Of a stretch of 64,000 bases of DNA, positions 23,894 through 36,800 are shown in pieces. The stretch's first letter is position 1, and each line of letters begins with the position of its first letter. Position numbers and translations under genes: made by a program. Origin of the DNA: Litoditis marina (lineage: Eukaryota; Nematoda; Chromadorea; Rhabditida; Rhabditidae); assembly GCA_964036275.1 (NCBI GenBank), contig OZ038437.1, positions 4,220,501 through 4,284,500 on the forward strand, given 5' to 3'. The notes beneath the pieces are model-generated. The model ran no database searches. It saw nothing but the letters and a program-made list of their open reading frames with translations, and was not told where the DNA came from.

Positions 23894-26634
23894 ATGCTTT
23901 CTTTTGTCTTTCTGGTGTCGATCTTCGCGATCTCAAATGCGTTAGTTTTCTCATCTGTTCATGATAGTTGCATTCCTCGCTTCTGTTTTCAAATCCCAGG
24001 TTTCCATTATCAAATTATGACATAGAAAGTCTTTTATGAATCGTGTTTCGCATTTCAGTTTGAATTGTTCATAGGAATTGTGTTCATTTCTCGGTGAAAA
24101 TTGAGAAAGAATTTGAGCACATCATTGTCGTAGTTTGATAGAAGCCGGAACGAGCAACTTACTTTTTGAAAGCTTTTTCAAACAAGAATAGACCCTAAAC
24201 CGACTTCTGACTTCGGAATTCGCTGAAGCTGACTTCGGAAAACGAGTTTTTGAACTGGAAATTTTTTTTAGTAACTCCGACTCGAGTCTTTGTATCGACG
24301 CTTGTGAGTATCTCCGTGGAAAGCACTGTGAGCAACTTTGTGCTGACAATTCCGGAACAACCGAGATAATTAAAACAACCGGAACAATAAGGACAACCGA
24401 GAAGACTGAGACAACCACTGCTAGTCCTACGACCAGGTGCGTTGTAGTGTACACTTTTTAATTAAAGACTTTTTAATGTTTTTATTTGTGAGTTTGATCT
24501 AAACAGTCGTTCAGTCGGTCAGCTGACTGATTAACGCGCACTTCACTACTTAATTGACCAGTTGTCGGTGTATATAATCTGGTTACACACGTGTGGCTCA
24601 TGTCCTACTCATAGCACTGACCTCTCGATTCCAGGAACAGAGACAAAGATTATCGCGGATGCGTGACTGTTTGCACGTCTTATGGAGGGCTTGATTGTGA
24701 GAACAAATGCAGAAAATTGATCTACGGCTACGATTCTACTGCGGTCCCGACACCAAATGAAACTACGTAAGTGAGCCCGGTAATACGCTTTGTGGGGGAA
24801 GTGTTACTCGGACATAGTACAATCATTACTGAAAACTCACAGTGAACCTCACCATTTTACAGAACCCCGAAAAGTATCAACACTCACAAACCGGTAACTG
24901 AAGGAACAACTACAACCAGGTATACAAATGAAAACTAGATACGACTGGTAAAAAAAAGTCAGCAGATGAACATTTTTCACCCCACCAAATTGATTGTATG
25001 TTGTCCAGTTTTGATAGAACCCATTAACCATTTTGATTCACAGTTCAAACTTTGAAAACTCGTTTAATCGTTTTTTAGTTTTTGGACAAATATCCAGCAA
25101 ACTGGTTACTCACTTTCGGTGCAGCCTCGAGGTGATAGTGTGAAAGTTATTAAGGACGCATTGCGATATGCATGTTTTTCGCGTTTGTAAATGGCCAAAC
25201 GCATAAAATGGGCGCTAACATTATTGAGTTTGATCTAAACGCTTGCTCAGCTGGTCAGATGAGTAACCAATGCGCACTCCACTACTCAATTGATTCATGT
25301 AGTTTCTGTCTTCATGGCAGAATTACTCCACCCCTTGTTCGGTCGTGTGAGGTGACCCTTCTCGATTGATTATCATGCCATCGCCTCGTCGAAAAATGGT
25401 AACATTCGGTTCCATACGTGTGTTTCTTGTCGTACGTATACCACTAACCTCTCTGTTTCAGGAACAAAGACAAAGATTATAGCAAATGCGTGACTGTTTG
25501 CACCACTTATGGAGAGCTTGATTGTGAGAAAAAATGCAAAAAACTGATCTACGGCTACGCCTCCACTGCGGCCCCGACACCGAAAGAAACTACGTAAGTG
25601 AGGGCGGTAATACGTTTTGCGTGAGAAGTTTAACTCCGACATAACAAAAAACATGGCATGCACATGAATAGCTTTCATCATAAATGAGACTCATAAAGAA
25701 AATTCTAGGACTTTACAGAACCACGGAGAGTATCACCACTCACAAACCGATAACTGATGAAACAGCGACAACCAGGTAAACAAATCATTAGGTGCTACGA
25801 CAAGTGACACAATGAGCAGATGAGCCAACAAATTGATCGTACGCTGTCAACAGGTTGTATAGAGCTCAATAACCATCGTTTCGAGTCAGAATTCGGACTT
25901 TCAGAATTTGTTCCATGGTTTTTGAGTTGTCAAACAGTACTCCAGTGAACGGGTTACTCATTTTTAGTGAAGCGTTGACGTGAAAAGGTTGAGGTTAACA
26001 ATGACGCTGTGGCCTGCATGTTTACTCGCCTTTGTAGCTGGTCAAACGCAGAAAATTGGCGCCCACATTTTTGAGTACGATCTGAACACTTTCTTACCTC
26101 TAGGTTTCAGAAACAAAAAATAAGATTATTGCGAATGCGTGAGTATATGCACGCATTATGATGCGAAACTGGTGTTTGTGAGCGCGCGGCGATTGCTCAA
26201 TCAACCGATTCAATTGGCACATGCGGTCACCCGTGTACCATTACAGAACCACGGAAAGTGTCACTTCTAACGTACCGGTAACTGAGGAAACAACAACGAC
26301 AACCAGGTAGAGCGTGACGAATTATTCAGTGTTACTGTATTACATCATTGTTTTGACAATTGATTCCGATGAACTGTACTGGCCTACTATCGATAGGTGA
26401 AACGGACTATACAGAAAATAAATTTTCAGTAATGCGTCATCTATCGAACAAAGTTTGAATCTGAAAACTTTGCTTTTGTGAGTTCAAGAGAGTGCCAAAA
26501 AGTATTTTCTAAATTGCTTCTCAAACTATGCTTTCATTTTTTATGAATATAATTTCAGTGCCCACAGCCAATGTCTCAAGAACTGCTCTATCTTTTTTTT
26601 CAAGAACTGGTGTGAGGATTTGTGTTCTCTGTAA
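23894..26634 (+). CDS. Twin-CX3C mucin-like protein, gene 4 (phase break)
   Basis: Predicted exons: 23894-23999, 24272-24436, 24635-24766, 24863-24919, 25462-25593, 25719-25775, 26247-26306, 26559-26634. From exon 2 on, all junctions are phase 2 and open: three cysteine modules (CIDACEYLRGKHCEQLC, CVTVCTSYGGLDCENKC, CVTVCTTYGELDCEKKC), T-rich exons, and a last exon CLKNC...CEDLC with TAA; AATAAA at 26731. Exon 1 (MLSFVFLVSIFAISNALVFS) is 106 nt, so it joins exon 2 out of frame and reaches a stop. I found no alternative GT in the right phase. Either a different first exon or donor is used, or the gene is newly inactivated. It is the first member with the cysteine-T exon pair repeated, the precursor state of the giant gene. 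Confidence 0.6.
26111..26160 (+). pseudogene. Broken cysteine exon in gene 4
   Basis: TTTCAG is followed by a copy of the cysteine exon start, but with TAA at its fourth codon, and after GCACGCATTATG it runs straight into intron sequence like that near 21490 in gene 3. A recombination deletion fused a decayed cysteine exon to the intron before the next T exon. It is presumably skipped. Confidence 0.6.
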
Positions 26635-27345
26635 AAACGTTCCGTCACAATCCGGGAATTCTGACGATTAAAAAAGATGTCAACATTCGAAAATTTCATT
26701 TAACCATTTCGTGACGATTTGAAGTGACCTAATAAATGTTGCATCTCGAATTGTGAAACTTGATTGAGTATTGTTCAGCCATACAAGGATTATGTTATTG
26801 ATAAGTTTTGAAATATTTCAACGATGATACCTGGCCATGTTCAGTTTATTTCTATCACCATGAGAAACGTTCAACTATTTCGTGACGATTTTCATCAAAA
26901 TTCCAACTGAGACAGAGCACTCGATATATGAACTCTTTCTACTTTTCGGCGTGATATTTGATGTTATTAAAGCTGAGTTCGTTACGAGAAGTTCTACCTC
27001 TGACCAATTCAAACATTGTTTTCAAAAAGACTATTTGTTGATCCATATAGTAGAAAGATATTGGTTGATCATGAAGAGAGATATTGATTTGCTACATGCG
27101 GATGTTCGATTAAAAGTCAAATGCAAAACAATGTGTGGTAAAAGAAAACCAATGATCGTTGAACAAAGTAGTGAGATGTCGGTCCAATCTGTACAAGCAA
27201 ATACAGAGAAAACAGACGCGAACCACGTGAATATATGAATAACAAGGTAAACCAGAAAAATAATCGAAGAACGCGGCCTAAAATTGCATTTTCAACCTCA
27301 CACCAAGAGTTTTGTGCGTGACGGCTTACTACGTACATATATTCA
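26635..27345 (+). repeat. Duplicated 3' flank, copy 3
   Basis: Shorter copy of the flank after genes 2 and 3. The 118-residue plus-strand ORF at 26882 is a chance opening not kept in the other copies. Confidence 0.65.
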
Positions 27346-27771
27346 CGCGACGATTGTAGATAATAAACTGATTACAACTTTCTAGCAAGTTTGTCCTAGG
27401 GGGACAGCGGTGAAGCCACCTTAGAAGATTTCATGAACCGTGCGCAGTCGGATGTTCGATAGAGTGTGCACCACAACGCAATGCGTTTCATGTCCCTACA
27501 TTTATTGAACTCTTGAGTCACTCATCACCAGGCGCAATATTCGTCAGAAAAAAGCGCGATTATTACGGCAGTTTCAGCGTGATGCGAGCAAGTTCGCCGG
27601 GTTACACCTCACCGCGTTCACGCGCTCTGGGTACGTGTTTCATGTGTTTCATCAACACGGCAAAACGAGCTATTCAGAACTCCTAAGTCACCTTTAAACT
27701 CAAGAATTCGCAGAATGAACCATCTCTCGAAAATGAGCCCGAAACTATCAAATGATGACGGGAAATTGAGA
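27346..27771. other. Intergenic upstream of the giant gene
   Basis: Conserved upstream flank of the family (CATCACCAGGCG near 27526, AAGTTCGCCGGGTTACACC near 27590). No gene. Confidence 0.5.
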
Positions 27772-27827
27772 ATGATTCATTTCTGTTGCGGGTTAATTGA
27801 AAATGATTCATTTCTGCAGCATATAAG
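27772..27827 (+). promoter_or_regulatory. Giant gene promoter block
   Basis: ATGATTCAT at 27772 and 27803 (31 bp apart), GCGGGTTAATT between, TTCTGCAG, then TATAAG at 27822. The ATG is at 27865. Confidence 0.7.
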
Positions 27828-27864
27828 AAAAGGAACATGTAACCAAGACATCCCGCGAGTGAAT

Positions 27865-30800
27865 ATGCTTCCTTTTCTCTTGCTGATGTCGATCTTCGCG
27901 ATCTTAAACGTGTTAGTTCTCTCAACAATTCATGAGGCTGAGTTTCCGCTTCCGTTCTGAACCCCAGGCTTCCATAATCAAATTGAGACATGAAGAGTTA
28001 TTTATGAGTCGTTTTTTTGTATGTTAGTTCGAATGGTTCATTTTGAATTATGTGTATTTTTCGGTGAGAATTGGAAAGAGAATTGAGCACATCATTGTCG
28101 TAGTTTGATGGACCGATGCCTGTCAAACTCTACAAATTCAAACTAAACACACAGCCGGATAGGAGTGAACCCTAAACTATACGCTGACTTTGGGAAACGA
28201 GTGTTTGAACTGGAATGGTTTCAGTAACGCCGACTTGACGAGCGTTTGTATCAAAACTTGTGAAAGAATGCATGGGAAGAACTGTAAACAACTTTGTATT
28301 GACCATTCCGGAACAACCGGAAGAACCCAGACAACCGGAACAATCGGGACAACTGAGACAGCCACTACAAGTTCTACTACAAGGTGGATTATAGTATACA
28401 TGTTTCAAGTAGAGACAGCAACTGGCAGAATCGATTGAGCGTTGCGAAGCAAGCTTTTGTTGATAATTTGTGTCGGACGTGCACATCAAGAAAACGCAAA
28501 TGAGCTGGCCGCTGTCTAAGACCCATGCCCCACCAAATTAATCGAACACTGTCCACAGGTTTGATAGAACCCATTGACCTTTGTTCTGATTCAGAATTCG
28601 GACAGTGAAAATTCATTCAACTGATGTTGAGTCCTTAGACGAAACTCCAGTAAACTGATCACTCATTTTCGAGGTAGTTACAGTGTAGGTAACTTGGTAA
28701 CATACACGTGCTTTACTTCGTTCTCTCAGCATACCTCTCAACTTCAGAAACAAAGAAAAGGATTATCGAAAATGCATGACTATTTGCACGTCTTATGGAG
28801 GGCTTGATTGTGAGAACAAATGCAAAAAGCTTATCTACGGCTCTACCCCAGCCCCGACACCAGCAGTAACTACGTAAGTTTATTTCGGTGATACTTTTAA
28901 CGTGACCAGGCGAAATGTTTCAACGTAAAAGGTAAGAGTATAATATAGTTTCAGGTGTATAGTCTTTTCATCATTACTGAAACTCTTACAGTAAACTCTA
29001 TAACTCTACAGAACCACGGAAAGCATCACCACTCACGAACCGGTAACTGAGGAAACAACAACAACCAGGTATGACGTGAAAAATGATTGCGTGCTACAAC
29101 TGGAAACAAATTCAACAGATGACTAGTCTTCACCACACCAAAGTTATTGTACTCCGTTCACAACGGTTTGATAGAACCCGTTTACTTTCGTTTTCATTCA
29201 GGATTCGAACTTCGAAAATTCATTTGACTGCTTCTGAGTTCCCAGACAACATTCTCGCTAAATGGTGACTCATTTTTGGTGCAGTCTTGACGAGAGGGTC
29301 AAAATATTAGAATTGAAGTGAACATCACATCCTATCTGCGACATGCATGCTTAATCGTTATTGTAACTGACCAAACACAAACACAGAAAATTGGAGCCTA
29401 ATACTTTCAGTTAAAACTAAACACTTTCTCATCCGGTCAAATAAGTAACGAAAGTTCACTATCGCTTCACCTCTTCTCTGTTCTCATGAGAGAGATAGAA
29501 ACTATATAGTGTTTGTTATTTTTTGGCGTAGACAATTTGGCAACATACGTGGTTCATGTCGTACTCTCAGCACTTACTTCTGAATTCCAGAAACAAAGAA
29601 GAAGATTATCGCAAATGCGTCGCTTTTTGCACGTACTATAGAGGGTTTGATTGTGAGAACAATTGCGAAAAACTGGTCTACGGCTACGGCTCTACCCCGA
29701 CCCCGACCCCGGAAGTTACTACGTGAGTTGAACGCGGTAATACTATTCACGTGACTCTCTAGGCGTAATACTCCAACGCGAAAGGTTATGAGTCGAGGCT
29801 CAGATGTATGGTCAATTTCATCTGAGACTCTACAGTAAACTCCATAACTTTACAGAACCACTGAGAGTATCACCACTCCCGAACCGGTAACTGAGAAAAC
29901 AACGACAACCAGGTATAACGTGACGATTCATTTTGATCTAGAATTCAAACTTTGAAAATTCATTCAAATGTTTTTTAGTTCTCCGACAACATTCTAGCAA
30001 ACTGGTGACTCATTGACTCATTTTCGGTGCAGCCTTGACGAGACAGTACAAAATTGAAATTGACGTGAACATCACATCCCATCTGATACATGGATGCTTA
30101 CTCGCTTTTGTACAACGCAGAACATTGGTGCTAATATTTCTGAGTTTGATCTTAACACTTTTTCATTCAGTCAGATAAGTTACGCAAGCTTACTATCGCG
30201 TCACTTCTCTGCTGTTTTCATGAGAGAAATAGAAACTATATAATGTTTGTCATTTCTCGGTGTAAATGATTTGTTAACATACGTGGTTCACGTCTTACTC
30301 TTGGCACATACGTCTAACTTCAGGAACAAGGACAAAGATTATCGCAAATGCGTGACTCTTTGCACGTCGTATGGAGGGCTTGATTGTGAGAACAAATGCA
30401 AAAAACTGGTCTACGGCTACGGCTCTTCCGCGACCCCGACAACGGAAGTGACTACGTGAGTTTAACCCGGTAATAGTATTCACGTGACTCTCTAGGCGTG
30501 ATACTCCGACTTGAAAGGTTAAGAGTCAAGGCTCATAGTATGGTCTATTTTATCTGAGATTCTCACAATGAACTCCATAACTTTACAGAACCAGGGAGAG
30601 TATCACCACTCCCGAACCGGTAACTGAAGGAACAACGACAACCAGGTAAGACGTGACAAATAGTTGGGTGATACGACTCGTGAAAAAAAGAACAGAGGTA
30701 CGATCTTTACCCAACTAAACTGATCGTACGCTGTTCACGGGTTTGTAAAAAAACCGTTGACCTTTCTTTTGATTTAGAATTCAAACTTTGAAAATTCAAT

Positions 30801-33800
30801 CGATTGTTTTCAAGTTCTCAGGTACAGAATTTTAGCAAATTGGTGAATGATTTTCGGTGCAGCCTTGACGAGAGAGTTTGAAGATTAGAAATGACGTAAA
30901 CGTCACATCCTAACTGCTACACGCAGGCGCAGGCTTACTCCCTTTTGTACAACGCAGAACATTGGTGCTAATATTTCTGAGTTTGATCTTAACACTTTTT
31001 CATTCGGTCAGATAAGTTATGCAAGCTCACTATCGCTTCATTTCTTTGCTGTTTTCATGTGAGAAATAGAAACTATATAATGTTTGTCATTTCCCGGTGT
31101 AGATGATTTGTTAACATACGTGGTTCACGTCTTACTCTTAGCACATACGTCTCAACTTCAGAAACAAGGACAAAGATTATCGCAAATGCGTGACTCTTTG
31201 CACGTCTTATGGAGGGCTTAATTGTGAGAACAAGTGCAAAAAACTTATCTACGGCTACGGCTCTACCACAACCCCAACACCGGAAGTGACTACGTGAGTT
31301 TGACCCGGTTATACTATTCACGTGACTCTCTAGCCGTAATACGCCGACGTAAAAGATTATAAGTCGAGGCTCAGATGTATGGTCCATTTCATCTGAGATT
31401 CTACAGTAAACTCCATAACGTTACAGAACCACGGAGAGTATCACCACTCACGAACCGGTAACTGAAGAAACAACGACAACCAGGTATAACGTGACAATTC
31501 CTTTTGATTTAGAATTCAAACTTTGAAGGTTCTTTCAAATGTTTTTTAGTTCTCAGACAACATTCTAGCAAACTGGTGACCCGTTGACTCATTTTCGGTG
31601 CAGCCTTGACGAGAGAGTTTGAAGATTAGAAATGACGTGAACGTCACATCCTAACTGCTACACGCAGGCTTACTCACTTTTGTACAACGCAGAACATTGG
31701 TGCTAATATTTCTGAGTTTGATCTCAACACTTTTTCATTCGGTCAGATAAGTTATGCACGCTTACTTTCGATTCACTTCTCTGCTGTTTTCATGAGAGAA
31801 ATAGGAACTATATTGTTGTAACCCTCGTACTCACGAAGTCACAACGAATAGGTATTTCAGGCGATACGTTAGCCTTTTGAATATAACACAACAAAACACT
31901 AACTAGACTAGGTTTATTATGAAAATATAAGAGACAGTACAATAAAGCCTTGATACCTGACTGGGAGAGAGAAGATAGAGAACTAGCCTAGTAGCCAGAC
32001 TGCTTACTAGCTAGGTAGAGCTTACAATACTCACAATGCTCGCTGCTTTGTACACGTAAGCAGACGAGAAGACGTAACACGTTAACAGGGTAGCAGACGT
32101 ATGCTAATGAGCGTAGACATGATATGCAACAGAGATGATACGTGATAATGGTTCACATATCCAACACCTCCTCTTTTTAACATCAAACATTGGGGATAAG
32201 AATAAGAACGAAACATGAACTAAAGTCACGAAGAGAGACATCGAAGACTGAGCTTAGTAGAGCGGCACTGATCTTCAATCTTTGGCACGGACTGATTCTT
32301 CTTCATCGACACGACATGGGAACGAGTTCATCTTCTTCTTCTTCCTTCCCCCACGACAAAATGTATGCTTCCCGCATCTTGTTCACCATCTCGAGAGACA
32401 GCTCGCTTGCTGACAACCGGCATTTCTGATATTCCTTCAGAAGTTGTCCAGCTAATCTTCCTTCTGTGATTTTGGTCTCAGGGTCAACATACTCAGTTAC
32501 CCAACCAGCCTCAACACACCCCATTCTGAACTTCTCAGATGTAAACTGTGAACTCGAACCAGTTACAACAGTTTTTGGGGTTTGTCCAATACCTTTGAAC
32601 AGTTCCTTCAACGTTCTGATTGTTGACTTCGATCTGATATCTGTCATCCTTGCGACCACTGGCCACTTTTCTTCCATATCTTCTGCAACAAGATAGGAAG
32701 TGCCATTCATTGGTCCAATCACATTGACAGTAACCTTCCGCCACACACTTTTCGGTTTCGTCAAATCATCATCTGTGTGTCTCTCCTTTCCAGGACCTGA
32801 CAACTCCTTGACTGATTGACATACCCTCCTTGGTGCTGACGTACAGTATCCTTCCGTTTCCGCTGACCATGCTGTGCTTACGCCGGAAACTTTCTGCTGT
32901 GGAATCACCGGATTTATGGAACTTCCTCGAGCCTTATTCTTTCCAGAATACTCTTCTCTTCGGAACGTCTCCATAATACCATTTCCTCCATTGATGGTCT
33001 GTCCGCTATCCTTCGTTGGTGATTCCAAACTTTCTGCTGTGCCGAGATCTTCCATCGCGCACATGTCCGCCATCTTACTTAAATGATGCGACATTTTCTC
33101 GTCTTGTGCTATCCATTCCAAGCCACACAGACTTTCAGCTTCTGACACATATGCATATCCTGTTCCATTTGTCGAATTGATCTTGAAGTGACATTTGAGT
33201 CTGCCCAACACGACCATACTGTCTCCTTTGGCATCTACGACTCTCACTCTCGATCTTTCCAAGTTCGGACTTCCAATACGTTTCCAATCACTCACACTCA
33301 TCATAGTGATGTCGGAACCCGTATCCAATTGCATTTCCAACTTGTATCCGTTGACTTGAACAGAAAGGTAACGTCGAACCACGTTGACCTGTTTTCTTGG
33401 ACTATGAGACTCAACTACCACCGAGTTATTCACACGAGTCCTCACATCCCTCATTCCAGTTCTGAACTTCCTCGAACGTTCACAGAATTCTGGTTTGTGT
33501 CCTGAGCCTTTGCATTTACCACAGTTCCACTTCTTGGATTGGCACTTGCGCGAGATATGCCCACCTTTTCCGCAGTTCCAACATAAAAGTTCGGAATGTC
33601 TCGCTGTGTCAATGCTATCTCCGCTGTCGTTCCTTGTTCTAACCATATTCACATCTTGTGCTCCTGTTTCAACCATCTTTGCCTCTCGCTTGATGTTGAG
33701 CCACAAATCACACTCTTTGTACAGATCATGTAACGTGACAGTCTTCTGATCAGAGTATTTACGGTCCAGAAACATGAGAAGTCGCTGTCTGAGTTCCGCA

Positions 33801-36800
33801 TCTCTGTTAGATTTCAATCCATAAATCCATAACAGTGCCTTCAGACCATCCTTGTCCAATTCCTGGAGCTTCGCCTTCTCACACTGCTCATTCACGCGGC
33901 CAGTGTACTCCATGTAGTCTTCCGTGTCCTTCTTCTCTATTTTGAGACAATGATATCGTGTCGAAAACACTGATATTTTCACATCGAACATCTCCTTCAA
34001 AATCTTGATGGTATCGTCGAAAGTCACCTCTGCGGTCGAGTTTGGTAAGATCTGCTTTGTATAGCGATCAAACACATCATTCGAAAGTTTTCCGACCAAT
34101 AGTCTAACCTTAGACTTGTCATCCAACCTTTCTCCATCCACAGTCAAAACTTCTCCATAACGTTCGTACCACTTTGAGAAAGTTTGATCACTCTCCGGAT
34201 CAAAATTGAAGACTGCTAATCTCCCACTGAGATCAGCCATCAACCTAGTTGTTCCTGAGAGAACTGGTAATGAAGATACACTGCCTGGCTCTGTCCTCCT
34301 CTCCAGCAGTATGTCTTCCAACAACTGCATTCGTTTCTCCTGTTGCTTGAATTGTTCCTCTTGTTTTTCCTCTTGACGTTTGAGCTGTTCTTGTTGCCCT
34401 TGCAACAACTTCAACAACAATTCCTGCATACTTTTCTTCTCCTTTGCGTCTTCCTTTGTCTTAGTCATAGTGTTGTTTGATTCATCACCGATCCAAATCA
34501 CAACAATTCACTATTACTCCAAATGCAAATTTGGGCAGCACTTCCCCTGTATTCTGCCAATAATTCAACCCGAAAATGAAAATTTGGGCAGCACTTCCCC
34601 TAGGAAAATAGCTTTCAACCCAAGAATTCACTCGGTTGCCCTTTGGAAGATCGGCGACAGTGTCTATGTGACGTTAGCAACGTCAGACAACTTCGCAAAG
34701 GTAAAAATAAAGACAGAGCACTCCTGTGTTGACCTGTGAGGGTCTCCGAATTGTTGTATTGACCTGTGAGGGTCTCCGATATGTTGTATTGACCTGTGAG
34801 GGTCTCCGAATCGATTGTACACAGTACAACTATACAACAGTTGAGTGTTCCAAGGGTTTCAAACTTACCAGTAACTTACCAGTAAATGCAACGAGAGTTT
34901 TGCCTATCCTGATCGCCAATTATGTTGTAACCCTCGTACTCACGAAGTCACAACGAATAGGTATTTCAGGCGATACGTTAGCCTTTTGAATATAACACAA
35001 CAAAACAGTAACTAGACTAGGTTTATTATGAAAATATAAGAGACAGTACAATAAAGCCTTGATACCTGACTGGGAGAGAGAAGATAGAGAACTAGCCTAG
35101 TAGCCAGACTGCTTACTAGCTAGGTAGAGCTTACAATACTCACAATGCTCGCTGCTTTGTACACGTAAGCAGACGAGAAGACGTAACACGTTAACAGGGT
35201 AGCAGACGTATGCTAATGAGCGTAGACATGATATGCAACAGAGATGATACGTGATAATGGTTCACATATCCAACATATATAATGTTTGTCATTTCTCGGT
35301 GTAGATAATTTGTTTACATACGTGGTTCAGGTCTTACTCTTAGCACATACGTCTCAATTTCAGGAACAAAGGCAAAGATTATCGCAAATGCATGACTATT
35401 TGCACGTCTTATGGAGGGCTTGATTGTGAGAACAAATGCAAAAAACTGATCTATGGCTACGGCTCTACCACAACCCCGACACCGGAAGTGACTACGTGAG
35501 TTTGACTCGGTAATACTATTCACGTGACTCTCTAGGCGTAATACGCCGACGTGAAAGATTATGGGTCGAGGCTCAGATGTATGGTCCATTTCATCTGAGA
35601 TTCTACAGTAAACTCCATAACGTTACAGAACCACGGAGAGTATTACCACTCCCGAACCGGTGACTGAAGAAACAACGACAACCAGGTATAACGTGACAAT
35701 TCCTTTTGATTTAGAATTCAAACTTTGAAGGTTCTTTCAAATGTTTTTTAGTTCTCAGACAACATTCTAGCAAACTGGTGACCCGTTGACTCATTTTCGG
35801 TGCAGCCTTGACGAGAGAGTTTGAAGATTAGAAATGACGTGAACATCACATCCTAACTGCTACACGCAGGCTTACTCACTTTTGTACAACGCAGAACATT
35901 GGTGTTAATATTTCTGAGTTTGATCTCAACACTTTTTCATTCGGTCAGATAAGTTATGCACGCTTACTTTCGATTCACTTCTCTGCTGTTTTCATGAGAG
36001 AAATAGGAACTATATAATGTTTGTCATTTCTCGGTGTAGATAATTTGTTTACATACGTGTTTCAGGTCTTACTCTTAGCACATACGTCTCAATTTCAGGA
36101 ACAAAGGCAAAGATTATCGCAAATGCATGACTATTTGCACGTCTTATGGAGGGCTTGATTGTGAGAACAAATGCAAACAACTGATCTACGGCTACGGCTC
36201 TACCACAACCCCGACACCGGAAGTGACTACGTGAGTTTGACTCGGTAATACTATTCACGTGACTCTCTAGGCGTAATACGCCGACGTGAAAGATTATGGG
36301 TCGAGGCTCAGATGTATGGTCCATTTCATCTGAGATTCTACAGTAAACTCCATAACGTTACAGAACCACGGAGAGTATTACCACTCACGAACCGGTGACT
36401 GAAGAAACAACGACAACCAGGTATAACGTGACAATTCCTTTTGATTTAGAATTCAAACTTTGAAAACTCATTCAAATGTATTTGAGTTCTTAGGTACAGA
36501 ATTCTAGCAAACTGGTGATTCATTGACTGTGCGGTCCTCATGAGAGAAATAGAAACTATATAGTGTTTGTCATTTCTCGGTGTAGAAGATTTGTTTACAT
36601 ACACGTGCATTACGTCGTACTCTCAGCAGATACCTGTCAATTTCAGAAACAAGGACAAAGATTATCGCAAATGCGTGACTCTTTGCACGTCTTATGGAGG
36701 GCTTAATTGTGAGAACAAATGCAAAAAACTGATCTACGGCTACGCATCTACCGCAGCCTCGACACCGAAAAAAACTACGTATGTGATGCCCATCAATATT

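Larger units (their letters stand above)
31814..35275 (-). mobile_element. Ty3/gypsy-like LTR retrotransposon, internally deleted
   Basis: Two 353-bp LTRs (31814-32166, 34923-35275) start TGTTG and end CAACA. They differ at one position that I noticed (near 31896/35007), so insertion is recent. A 5-bp target duplication TATAT flanks it; the empty site AACTATATAATG is seen in the sister repeats at 30236 and 36009. Orientation is minus. A polypurine tract AAAAAGAGGAGG lies at 32178-32167, and a candidate primer-binding site TGGCGATCAGG just inside the other LTR. It sits antisense in the intron between exons 31427-31483 and 35364-35495 of the giant gene. Only gag-protease and an integrase fragment remain. 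Confidence 0.9.

Noticed and set aside
26882..27238. 118-residue plus-strand ORF
   Set aside because: It lies in the duplicated 3' flank, and the matching sequence after genes 2 and 3 does not keep the frame.
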